Positions 8,539 through 15,661 of a stretch of DNA of 64,000 bases are shown in pieces. Numbering within the stretch: position 1 is the stretch's first letter; each line of letters begins with the position of its first letter. The stretch is from Streptomyces sp. TRM68367 (lineage in GTDB: Bacteria > Actinomycetota > Actinomycetes > Streptomycetales > Streptomycetaceae), in contig NZ_JACTVI010000024.1 in the NCBI RefSeq assembly GCF_014495685.1, positions 41,280 to 105,279 on the forward strand. The letters are read 5' to 3'. The notes below the pieces were generated by a model. It was not told the DNA's origin. It was given only the letters and a program-made list of their open reading frames with translations, and ran no database searches. Made by a program: the position numbers and the translations under genes.

Positions 8539-9612
8539 GGAGAACCGGACGAGTGGCGCGGGTGGCGGGCTGCCGCGCAGGACGCGCTGTACCGGCCGGG
8601 CGGCTTCTACCGCAGGTCCGAGGGCCCGGCCGGGCACTTCCGTACGTCCGTGCACGCGTCGCCGCTGTTCGCCCGGGCCGTGGCGGAGCTGCTGTGCCGC
8701 CTCGACGCCGCGCTGGGCCGGCCCGCCGAGCTGGCCTTCGTCGACATGGGGGCCGGGCGGGGTGAGCTGGTCACCGGCGTGCTCGCCGCGCTGCCCGCCG
8801 GCGTGGCCGCCCGCGCGCGCGGGTACGCCGTCGAGGTCGCCGGCCGCCCCGCCGGGCTCGATCACCGGATCGAGTGGCTGGCCGAGCCGCCCGAGGGCGT
8901 CACGGGGCTGTTGTTCGCCAACGAGTGGCTGGACAACGTACCCGTGGAGGTCGCAGAGGTGGATGCCGCCGGCGTGCCGCGGCGGGTGCTGGTCCGGCGG
9001 GACGGGACCGAACGGCTCGGGGAGCCGGTGTCCGGGGAGCAGGCGCGGTGGCTGGCGCGCTGGTGGCCGCTGCCGGCCGAGGAGGGGCTGCGCGCGGAGA
9101 TCGGGCTGCCCCGCGCCGCGGCGTGGGCGTCGGCCGTGGCAGCGCTGGAGCGGGGGCTCGCCGTCGCCGTGGACTACGCGCACACGGCGGACGCACGGCC
9201 GCCGTTCGGGACGCTCACCGGGTTCCGGGAGGGGCGCGAGACGGCGCCCGTGCCGGACGGGTCGTGCGACATCACCGCGCATGTCGCGCTGGACGCGTGC
9301 GCGCTGCCCGGCGGGAGCGTGCTGCGCCAGGCGGACGCGCTGCGCGCCCTGGGCATCACCGGCGCACGCCCTCCGCTCACGCTCGCCTCCACGGATCCCA
9401 CGGCGTACGTCCGCGCCCTCGCGCGCGCCGGAGAAGCCGCGGAGCTCACCGCGGCGGACGGACTCGGCGACTTCGGCTGGCTGGTGCAGCCGGTCGGCGT
9501 CCCGGAGGCCGGCGACCTGTTCGCCGGGGTCCCGGAGGCAGGCGACCAGTCTGCCGGTCGTCCGGCGGCGGGCGGCCTATTTGTCGATGTCCCCCACGAC
9601 GAAGAACAGTGA
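8536..9612 (+). CDS. SAM-dependent methyltransferase, MidA/NDUFAF7 family
   Basis: The 358-residue protein has the methyltransferase family-28 landmarks: GPAGHFRTSVHASPLFARAV, the SAM-binding strand FVDMGAGRGELVTGVL, LLFANEWLDNVPVEV and AVDYAHT. The human family member NDUFAF7 methylates an arginine of complex I subunit NDUFS2, the NuoD homologue. The next gene here, convergent and overlapping by 36 bp, is a NuoD-like protein. In-frame start choices are TTG 8518, GTG 8527 and GTG 8536; the last is chosen because VGEPDEW looks like the native N-terminus. The C-terminus carries a 30-residue repetitive tail. Confidence 0.8.
   Translation: MGEPDEWRGWRAAAQDALYRPGGFYRRSEGPAGHFRTSVHASPLFARAVAELLCRLDAALGRPAELAFVDMGAGRGELVTGVLAALPAGVAARARGYAVEVAGRPAGLDHRIEWLAEPPEGVTGLLFANEWLDNVPVEVAEVDAAGVPRRVLVRRDGTERLGEPVSGEQARWLARWWPLPAEEGLRAEIGLPRAAAWASAVAALERGLAVAVDYAHTADARPPFGTLTGFREGRETAPVPDGSCDITAHVALDACALPGGSVLRQADALRALGITGARPPLTLASTDPTAYVRALARAGEAAELTAADGLGDFGWLVQPVGVPEAGDLFAGVPEAGDQSAGRPAAGGLFVDVPHDEEQ
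9499..9588 (+). repeat. Three 30-bp tandem units at the 3' end of the MidA-family gene
   Basis: Units 9499-9528 and 9529-9558 are near-identical; 9559-9588 is more diverged. They encode VPEAGDLFAG, VPEAGDQSAG and RPAAGGLFVD. The last unit reaches into the 3' end of the opposing nuoD-like gene, which ends at 9577. Confidence 0.7.
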
Positions 9613-10728
9613 CCCCAGGATCGCCACCATGTCCGCGACCAGCGTGCCCGGCAGCAGCTCGGTCAGTGCCTGGATGTTGTTGTACGACGCCGACCGCAGC
9701 TTCAGCCGGTACGGCGTCTTCTCGCCCTTGCTGACGAGGTAGTAGCCGTTGATGCCGAGCGGGTTCTCGGTCCACGCGTACGTGTGCCCCTCGGGCGCCT
9801 TCAGCACCTTGGGGAGCCGCTGGTTGATCGGGCCGGGCGGCAGCTCGGTGAGCCGGTCGAGGCAGGCGTCGGCGAGGTCCAGGGAGTTGTGCGTCTGCTC
9901 CAGGAGGCACTCGAAGCGGGCCAGGCAGTCGCCCTCCTTCCGGGTGACCACCTTCAGGACGTCGCCGAGGTCGCCGTACCCGAGATACGGCTCGTCGCGC
10001 CGCAGGTCGAAGTCGACGCCCGAGCCGCGCGCGATCGGCCCGCTGACGCCGTACGCGTGCACGGTCTCCGGCGCGAGCACCCCCACCCCGCGCGTGCGCC
10101 CCCGGAAGATCTCGTTGCCGAGCACCAGGTCGTCGAGCCGGTCCATGCGCGAGCGGACCTCGGCGACGGCCGCACGCGCGCGCGTGGTCCACCCGGCCGG
10201 AAGGTCCTCCTTCAGACCTCCGACGCGGTTGAACATGTAGTGCATGCGCCCGCCGGAGACCTCCTCCATCACGTGCTGGAGCTTCTCCCGCTCCGTGAAG
10301 GCGTAGAAGATCGGCGTGATACCGCCCAGCTCCAGGGGATACGACCCGAGGAACATCAGGTGGTTGAGCACCCGGTTCAGCTCCGCGAGCAGGGTCCGCG
10401 TCCACACCGCGCGCGTGGGAACCTCCATGCCGAGCATGCGCTCCACAGCGAGGACCACGCCCAGCTCGTTCGAGAACGCCGACAGCCAGTCGTGGCGGTT
10501 GGCGAGCATGATGATCTGGCGGTAGTCGCGCGCCTCGAACAGCTTCTCCGCGCCCCGGTGCATATAGCCGATCACCGGCTCCGCGCGCGTGATGCGCTCG
10601 CCGTCCAGGACGAGCCGCAGCCGCAGCACGCCGTGCGTCGACGGGTGCTGCGGTCCGATGTTGAGCACCATGTCGGTGCTCTCCGCCGCGCCGCCGATCC
10701 CGACCATGGTCTCCGTCGTAGGAGTCAT
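9577..10728 (-). CDS. NuoD-like 49-kDa NADH dehydrogenase subunit (orphan paralog)
   Basis: The 383-residue protein is homologous to complex I NuoD/NDUFS2: GPQHPSTHGVLRL, GYMHRGAEKL (Arg58), LNHLMFLGSYPLELG, GGRMHYMFNRVGGLKEDLP, RGSGVDFDLR, ENPLGINGYYLVSKG and a C-terminal VADMVAILGSL. It stands alone, without other nuo genes nearby, so it may replace the nuo-operon subunit or act in a related complex. GGGGAGA precedes the ATG by 8 nt. It is divergent from the PH-domain genes by only 31 bp and convergent with the MidA-family methyltransferase, a possible modifier. Confidence 0.88.
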   Translation of the reverse strand: MTPTTETMVGIGGAAESTDMVLNIGPQHPSTHGVLRLRLVLDGERITRAEPVIGYMHRGAEKLFEARDYRQIIMLANRHDWLSAFSNELGVVLAVERMLGMEVPTRAVWTRTLLAELNRVLNHLMFLGSYPLELGGITPIFYAFTEREKLQHVMEEVSGGRMHYMFNRVGGLKEDLPAGWTTRARAAVAEVRSRMDRLDDLVLGNEIFRGRTRGVGVLAPETVHAYGVSGPIARGSGVDFDLRRDEPYLGYGDLGDVLKVVTRKEGDCLARFECLLEQTHNSLDLADACLDRLTELPPGPINQRLPKVLKAPEGHTYAWTENPLGINGYYLVSKGEKTPYRLKLRSASYNNIQALTELLPGTLVADMVAILGSLFFVVGDIDK

Positions 10729-10747
10729 GAACACAGTCTCCCCTACG

Positions 10748-10753
10748 TACGCT
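10748..10753 (+). promoter_or_regulatory. Leaderless-type -10 box of the first PH-domain gene
   Basis: TACGCT lies six bases before the ATG at 10760, inside the 31-bp gap shared with the divergent nuoD-like gene. Confidence 0.4.
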
Positions 10754-10759
10754 GGCCTC

Positions 10760-11266
10760 ATGGAGACGGGGAGCCAGCACGAGACGACCGAGGCAGTGGG
10801 CGACGAGCCGGTGTGGACGGGACTGCCGCCGGGACTGCTGCGGATGCGGCGACTGCTGCTGGTGGTGTGGCTGGGACTGCTGGCACTGGCCGCCGGACTG
10901 CTGCCGGGGCTGCTGGCCGGGCCCGGCTGGGCCGCGTTCGCGCTGCTGCCGCTGGCGCTGACCGGGTGGGGCTGGGTGATGGTCGGCCGCAACTGGCGCT
11001 CCTGGCGGTACGCCGAGCGCGCCGACGACCTGCTGATCAGCCGGGGTGTGCTGTGGCGGCAGGAGACCGTGGTGCCGTACGGGCGGATGCAGCTGGTCGA
11101 GGTCACCTCCGGGCCGGTCGAACGGCACTTCGGGCTGGCGAGCGTGCAGCTGCACACGGCGGCCGCGGCCACCGACGCGACCATCCCCGGCCTCGACCCG
11201 GTCGAGGCGGAACGGCTGCGCGACCGGCTCACCGAGCTGGGCGAGGCACGATCGGCGGGGCTGTGA
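10760..11266 (+). CDS. Bacterial PH-domain membrane protein (YdbS-like)
   Basis: This 168-residue protein has two adjacent hydrophobic helices at about residues 33-75 and then one bacterial pleckstrin-like (bPH2/DUF304) domain. That domain contains RADDLLISRGVLWRQETVVPYGRMQ and FGLASVQLHTA. Members of this family sit at the membrane; their biochemical role is largely unknown. The stop overlaps the start of the next, larger PH protein by 4 nt, as in the ydbS-ydbT pair of Bacillus. Confidence 0.8.
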   Translation: METGSQHETTEAVGDEPVWTGLPPGLLRMRRLLLVVWLGLLALAAGLLPGLLAGPGWAAFALLPLALTGWGWVMVGRNWRSWRYAERADDLLISRGVLWRQETVVPYGRMQLVEVTSGPVERHFGLASVQLHTAAAATDATIPGLDPVEAERLRDRLTELGEARSAGL

Positions 11267-12597
11267 CGGCGCCGGGCGCCGGCGGCGACGTACGCGCGCG
11301 GGAGCCGGTGACTGAGCTGCGGCTGCATCCCGTGACGCCGCTGCGGCGGGCGTGGGCGCCGGTCGCCGTGCTCGTGGGGTGGGCGGTGCACGACCCCGAC
11401 GGTACGCAGCGCCAGCTGACCCGGCTGACCACCGGCACGCTGCTGATCGCCCTCGCCGTGCTGCTGCCGGCCGCCGCGCTCTACGGCTTCGGCTCCTGGT
11501 GGTTCACGCACTTCGCGGTGACCGAGAGCGAGTTGCGCATACGGACGGGCCTGGTGTTCCGGCGCACCGCGCACATCCGGCTCGAACGCATCCAGGCCAT
11601 CGACGTCACCCAGCCGCTGCTCGCGCGGGTGGCGGGGGTGGCGAAGCTCAAACTCGACGTCATAGGGACCGACAAGAAGGACGAGCTGGCCTTCCTGGGT
11701 GCGGACGAGGCGCGGACGCTGCGGGCCGAACTGCTCGCGCGGGCGGCGGGGTTCGCGCCCGAGACCGCGCACGAGGTGGGTGAGGCGCCGGCCCGGGAGC
11801 TGCTGCGGGTGCCGCCGAGGGTGCTCGCGGTGGCGCTGCTGCTGACCGGGGCGACCTGGGGGTGGCTGGTGGTCGCGGTGCTCGCGGTGCCGGGGGTGTG
11901 GCTGCTCACCCACAGCCCGTGGACGCTGCTCGCGGCCGGACTGCCGATGCTCGGGGCGGCGGGGGCGAGCAGTGTGGGGCGGTTCGTCACCGAGTACGAC
12001 TGGACGGTGGGCGAGTCGCCGGACGGGCTGCGGATCGATCACGGGCTGCTGGACCGGGCGCACGAGACGGTGCCGCCGGGGCGGGTGCAGACCGTGCGCG
12101 TTGTCGAGCCGTTGCTGTGGCGGCGGCGGGGGTGGGTGCGGGTGGAGCTGGATGTGGCGGGGTCGGCCAACTCCATGCTGCTGCCGGTCGCTCCGCGGGA
12201 TGTCGCGGAGTCGGTCATCGCGCGTGTGCTGCCGGGGGTTTCGGTGCCGGCGAGGGAATCGGTGTCGGGGGCGCCGGCGCGGGCGAAGTGGTGTGTGCCG
12301 GTGTGGTGGCGGGGGTACGGGCTGGCCGTGACCGATGCGGTGTTCGCTGCGCGGCATGGGCTGTTGCGGCGGAGTCTGGCGTTGGTGCCGCATGCCAAGG
12401 TGCAGAGTGTGCGGTTGGTTCAGGGGCCTTGGCAGCGGGTGTGGGGAGTTGCCGATGTGCATGTCGATACCGGGGCGAACAAGACGGTGACCGCGCGGTT
12501 GCGGGGGGTTGGGGAGGCGCGGGAGTTGTTGGCCGCGCAGGCGGAGCGGTCGCGGACGGGGCGGAAGGCGGCGCGGCCGGACCGGTGGATGGTGTGA
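11263..12597 (+). CDS. Multi-domain bacterial PH membrane protein (YdbT-like)
   Basis: The 444-residue protein contains three bPH2-type repeats: TGLVFRRTAHIRLERIQAIDV, DHGLLDRAHETVPPGRVQTV and RHGLLRRSLALVPHAKVQSV. Each ends with a hydrophobic strand block. Membrane helices separate them (about residues 45-70, 185-230 and around 345). The GTG start overlaps the previous stop as GTGA, so the two PH genes are translated together. Codon third positions become richer in G and T towards the 3' end. Function is unknown beyond membrane location. Confidence 0.8.
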   Translation: MTAPGAGGDVRAREPVTELRLHPVTPLRRAWAPVAVLVGWAVHDPDGTQRQLTRLTTGTLLIALAVLLPAAALYGFGSWWFTHFAVTESELRIRTGLVFRRTAHIRLERIQAIDVTQPLLARVAGVAKLKLDVIGTDKKDELAFLGADEARTLRAELLARAAGFAPETAHEVGEAPARELLRVPPRVLAVALLLTGATWGWLVVAVLAVPGVWLLTHSPWTLLAAGLPMLGAAGASSVGRFVTEYDWTVGESPDGLRIDHGLLDRAHETVPPGRVQTVRVVEPLLWRRRGWVRVELDVAGSANSMLLPVAPRDVAESVIARVLPGVSVPARESVSGAPARAKWCVPVWWRGYGLAVTDAVFAARHGLLRRSLALVPHAKVQSVRLVQGPWQRVWGVADVHVDTGANKTVTARLRGVGEARELLAAQAERSRTGRKAARPDRWMV

Positions 12598-12962
12598 GCG
12601 GGGGCTTGGTGGTGGCCGTTGGGTGGGTGCTGGGGGCTGCGCCCCCAGACCCCCGCGTTCGGGTCAGTTGGAGCGTCGTACGGTCTGTCGGGCCAGGTGG
12701 CGCAGGCGCGTGCGGTGAGGGGAGTCGGGGAGGCCACGCAGGCGGTCCTGGGCTCACTGGGCGTACGTCTCCGCCATCGCGCTGGCCCGGGCGAGGGCGC
12801 CGGTTTCGTCGAGGAGGTGCTGGAGTTCGGGGAAGGCCGACTCGGGGTCGGGGTCGCGCCGCAACAGGAGGACCCCTCTCGGGGACACGGCCAAGTCGGG
12901 TGATTGCCGTGAAGATGATCGCAGTGGAGATGGACCGACCCGGCACCGAGAGGTGCCGTCCG
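12598..12962. other. Intergenic region between convergent genes
   Basis: 365 bp. The left part carries a G/C inverted run (GGGGGCTGCGCCCCC, about 12630-12645) that may act as a terminator for the PH operon. The right part contains the short minus-strand frame described separately. Nothing else was recognised. Confidence 0.4.
12754..12888 (-). pseudogene. Short orphan coding frame, probably a gene 3' remnant
   Basis: A minus-strand frame from GTG 12888 encodes 44 residues (VSPRGVLLLRRDPDPESA, then FPELQHLLDETGALARAS, ending MAETYAQ). The residue pattern is protein-like with amphipathic helices, and the frame stays open upstream of the GTG. It resembles the C-terminal end of a larger protein, but no family could be assigned and no ribosome binding site precedes it. 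Confidence 0.3.
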
Positions 12963-14186
12963 TCAGGAAACCGCGCTGCGCAAGCCCTGTACGTCGATCT
13001 GTTCCGTCTCGTCGTGGGCCGTCAGGTCGATGACCTGGCCCACGGAGCGGGACTCCTCGTCGGCCGGCTTGAACTGGGACTCGGTCTCGGCCTTGTGCAG
13101 GGCGAGGGCCTCCTGGCCGACGACGTCGGCGAGGTCCTCGTTCTGGACGGATTCGAGGGCGGCCTGCGAGGCGCCCTTGTGCGTGCCGAAGAAGTCGAAC
13201 CCGCCCTCGGCCGCGGGACGCCGCACGGGCATCGTCGGCGGTACGACGGCCACCGCCCTGGGCACGGTGAAGTGCCCGGACGCCTGCGCGGACTGGGCGG
13301 ACGGGTCAGGCTGCGCGGTCTGCGCGGACGCGCCCGGCGTCGGTGCGGCGGCCGCGTGCTCGTGCCCGTCGGCCGCCCCGGGCTGCCCCTGCGCTTCGTC
13401 CTCCTGCGCGGGCGCGGCCGCCGTATCACCGGCGTCGGCCGACGCCAAGGCGCCCGTCCTCACCGGCGCGACCTGCGCGGCCTTGTCGTCGTCCTTCGCC
13501 GCGGGCTCGCCCGTTCCCTTGCCCGGGCCGTCACCGTCGCCACCGGTACCCTTGCCGTCGGCCGGTCCGCCGTCGAACCTGGCCAGCGCCGCCCTGGCGC
13601 GCAGGAACAGCTGGGAGCCCTCCGGGGAGAACACCGCGGGAATCGCCGGCCTTTCCTCGGCCGCGGCCTCCCGCGCGGGCGTCTCCGCCGACGGACCCGC
13701 CGTCAGCTCGCGCCCCGAGGACGCCGGAGCCGCGGCCTCTGTCTCCAGCAGGCGCCGGCCCTCCAGGGCGCTGGCCCGCTGCGTCTCGGCCGTGGCGTAC
13801 CGGCGCAGCAGGGCCGCGTGCTCGTTGCGTAGCGCCGTCAGCTCCGCGCGCTTGGCCCGCAGCCGGTGCTCCAGCTTGACGCGCAGCTCGCGCGACTCCT
13901 CCAGGTCGGTCTCCAGTTCGGCGACCCGCTCCTCGTACCGCCACTCGTCGCTCACCCGCGCGCGCGTGAGGTCGGCGACCTGCTTGCCCGCCTGGATGTC
14001 CCAGCGGCGCATGACGACCGCGCCGACGACCGCCGTCACCGCGGCGGCCGCGGCCAGACCACGGAGCACCGATTGTTCACTGAACGCCCAGGGGCCTAGC
14101 GCGCAGACGGTGGAGACGCCTGCGATCGCGGACGGGGGCAGCAGCCGGTGCAAGGGCGGTGAATGGCGGTGACGTCCACGTGGCAT
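12963..14186 (-). CDS. Membrane-anchored coiled-coil protein, function unknown
   Basis: The 407-residue protein has a basic N-terminus followed by two hydrophobic stretches (about residues 18-35 and 40-58). A charged heptad-like coiled coil follows at about 75-145 (EERVAELETDLEESRELR). After it comes a long low-complexity segment rich in Ala, Gly, Asp, Gln and Pro (about 150-310), and then a conserved-looking tail (FFGTHKGASQAALESVQNEDL, VIDLTAHDETEQID). This reads as a Streptomyces-type membrane protein with a disordered linker. No catalytic motif is visible. Confidence 0.7.
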   Translation of the reverse strand: MPRGRHRHSPPLHRLLPPSAIAGVSTVCALGPWAFSEQSVLRGLAAAAAVTAVVGAVVMRRWDIQAGKQVADLTRARVSDEWRYEERVAELETDLEESRELRVKLEHRLRAKRAELTALRNEHAALLRRYATAETQRASALEGRRLLETEAAAPASSGRELTAGPSAETPAREAAAEERPAIPAVFSPEGSQLFLRARAALARFDGGPADGKGTGGDGDGPGKGTGEPAAKDDDKAAQVAPVRTGALASADAGDTAAAPAQEDEAQGQPGAADGHEHAAAAPTPGASAQTAQPDPSAQSAQASGHFTVPRAVAVVPPTMPVRRPAAEGGFDFFGTHKGASQAALESVQNEDLADVVGQEALALHKAETESQFKPADEESRSVGQVIDLTAHDETEQIDVQGLRSAVS

Positions 14187-14333
14187 GGCCAGAAACTTAC
14201 CGCGCGTAGGTGAATCGTGGTGCCCCGCCCCGCAAAAACACCTCCATTACGATGAGTTCACGGGCCATCAAGGGCAACAGGGCCGCTCCCCCGGCTCCGC
14301 AGAAGGCCATTCGCCGAATTCCGCAAGATCATT

Positions 14334-15458
14334 TCAGCGGTCGCTCAACCGCCCGCTGATCCACTGCAACGTCGCCGGAATCTCCCGCCGCCACGTGTTG
14401 AAGTTGTGCCCGCCGCTTTCCAGGATGATCGACGAGATCCGGGTGATCCCCGTGGCCTTCACGCGGTCTATGAACTTCAGCGTGTCCTTGTAGTTGGACT
14501 CCCCGATCCGGCTGCTGGTGACGAGCAACGACGTGTCGGGCGCGGGCATGTGCTTGAGGTACCACCACAGATCGGCGCGATTCTTCAGGTGCCGGTCGCC
14601 GTGGAAGAGGTCGCCCGTGGTGGGGTCGACCGGCGCCTTGTAGTACGGGGACAGCCCGGCCCCGGCGGCGTACGCACGGGGATGGTGCATCGCGAGCTTC
14701 AGCGCGCAGTAACCGCCGGTGGAGTCGCCGATGATGCCCCAGCTGCCCGGTTTCCGGCCCACCCGGTAGTGGGCGCCCACGGCCTCGGGCAGATCCCTGG
14801 CGAAGAAGGACTCGGTCTGCGGGCCGCCGGGAATGTCGACGCATTCCGTGTCCCGGGGCGGCGCCACCGTCGGCCGCAGCATCACCAGGATCATCGGCTG
14901 CATCCGCCCGTTCTTGGCCAGTTGCAGCGCCGTACGCGGATAGTGCAGCTTGTCCACCAGCGCAGCGGCCGTACCGGGATAGCCGGTGAGCACGACGGCC
15001 GCCGGGAACGTGCGCGTGCGGTACCGCGGCTGGAAGTACTCCGGCGGCAGGTACACGTATGCGGGCGTGGCGATGTGCGTCGTACGGCCCACGATGCCGA
15101 CCTGCTGGATCTGCCCGCCGACCGCCGGCCGGGCACTGCCCGCCAGCTGCACCCGCCGGACAGCGGTCACCTTGAGCGGGCCGCCCGCCTCAGCCGCCGT
15201 GTGGTCGACGACCACGCCCTGACCTTCCTCCTGCCCGAACAGGTCCGCCCAGGTCGCGTAGAACCCGAAGGCCTGGTTGGCGGCGAGGCCGGCCGTGGCG
15301 AAGAGCGCCAGCTGGGTGGCGAACAGCAGGCCGATGCGCCCGCCGACGGCCCGCCAGGTCCGCCGGGCCAGCCGTGGCCACAGCCACACCGTGCCGGCGA
15401 ACAGCAGCACGGCGGACAGAACCGCCAGCCACAACACCTTGTTGCTCGTGAGCCCCAT
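14334..15458 (-). CDS. Membrane-anchored alpha/beta-hydrolase esterase (antigen 85/esterase D family)
   Basis: In this 374-residue protein, hydrophobic helices at about residues 8-28 and 42-65 anchor the N-terminus. An extracellular esterase domain follows. The nucleophile elbow is GDSTGGY (Ser246), the catalytic histidine is in SGGHNFNTW, and an oxyanion/acid block includes YVYLPPEYF. This matches the putative esterase (PF00756) family, which includes mycolyltransferases and enterochelin esterases. The substrate is unknown. The transcript would run away from the divergent MprF-like gene. Confidence 0.82.
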   Translation of the reverse strand: MGLTSNKVLWLAVLSAVLLFAGTVWLWPRLARRTWRAVGGRIGLLFATQLALFATAGLAANQAFGFYATWADLFGQEEGQGVVVDHTAAEAGGPLKVTAVRRVQLAGSARPAVGGQIQQVGIVGRTTHIATPAYVYLPPEYFQPRYRTRTFPAAVVLTGYPGTAAALVDKLHYPRTALQLAKNGRMQPMILVMLRPTVAPPRDTECVDIPGGPQTESFFARDLPEAVGAHYRVGRKPGSWGIIGDSTGGYCALKLAMHHPRAYAAGAGLSPYYKAPVDPTTGDLFHGDRHLKNRADLWWYLKHMPAPDTSLLVTSSRIGESNYKDTLKFIDRVKATGITRISSIILESGGHNFNTWRREIPATLQWISGRLSDR

Positions 15459-15561
15459 GCGTTGGCACCTGCCTGAGCTTTCCGCCCGGGCGGCGCCCGC
15501 ACCTTCGCGCGGACTTGCCCCGGGCTTTCCCTGACCTTTAGAAACGGTTTGGAGAGGGCAG

Positions 15562-15590
15562 TGAACCTCTCCCTCCGAGACACCGTCCTA
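15562..15590 (+). promoter_or_regulatory. Possible ECF (SigE-type) promoter of the MprF-like gene
   Basis: TGAACC at 15562-15567 and CGTCCTA at 15584-15590 resemble the AAC / CGTC boxes of cell-envelope ECF sigma factors, with 18 nt between AAC and GTC. A hairpin (GGAGAGG 15551-15557 / CCTCTCC 15566-15572) overlaps the -35 side. The assignment is an inference supported by the envelope role of the gene. Confidence 0.35.
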
Positions 15591-15661
15591 GAGGGCGCAA
15601 TGTCGCCGGATGCCCGAATCGGGCACCGGATCCAAGCTCTCTCGCAGAACTACGGGATGCG

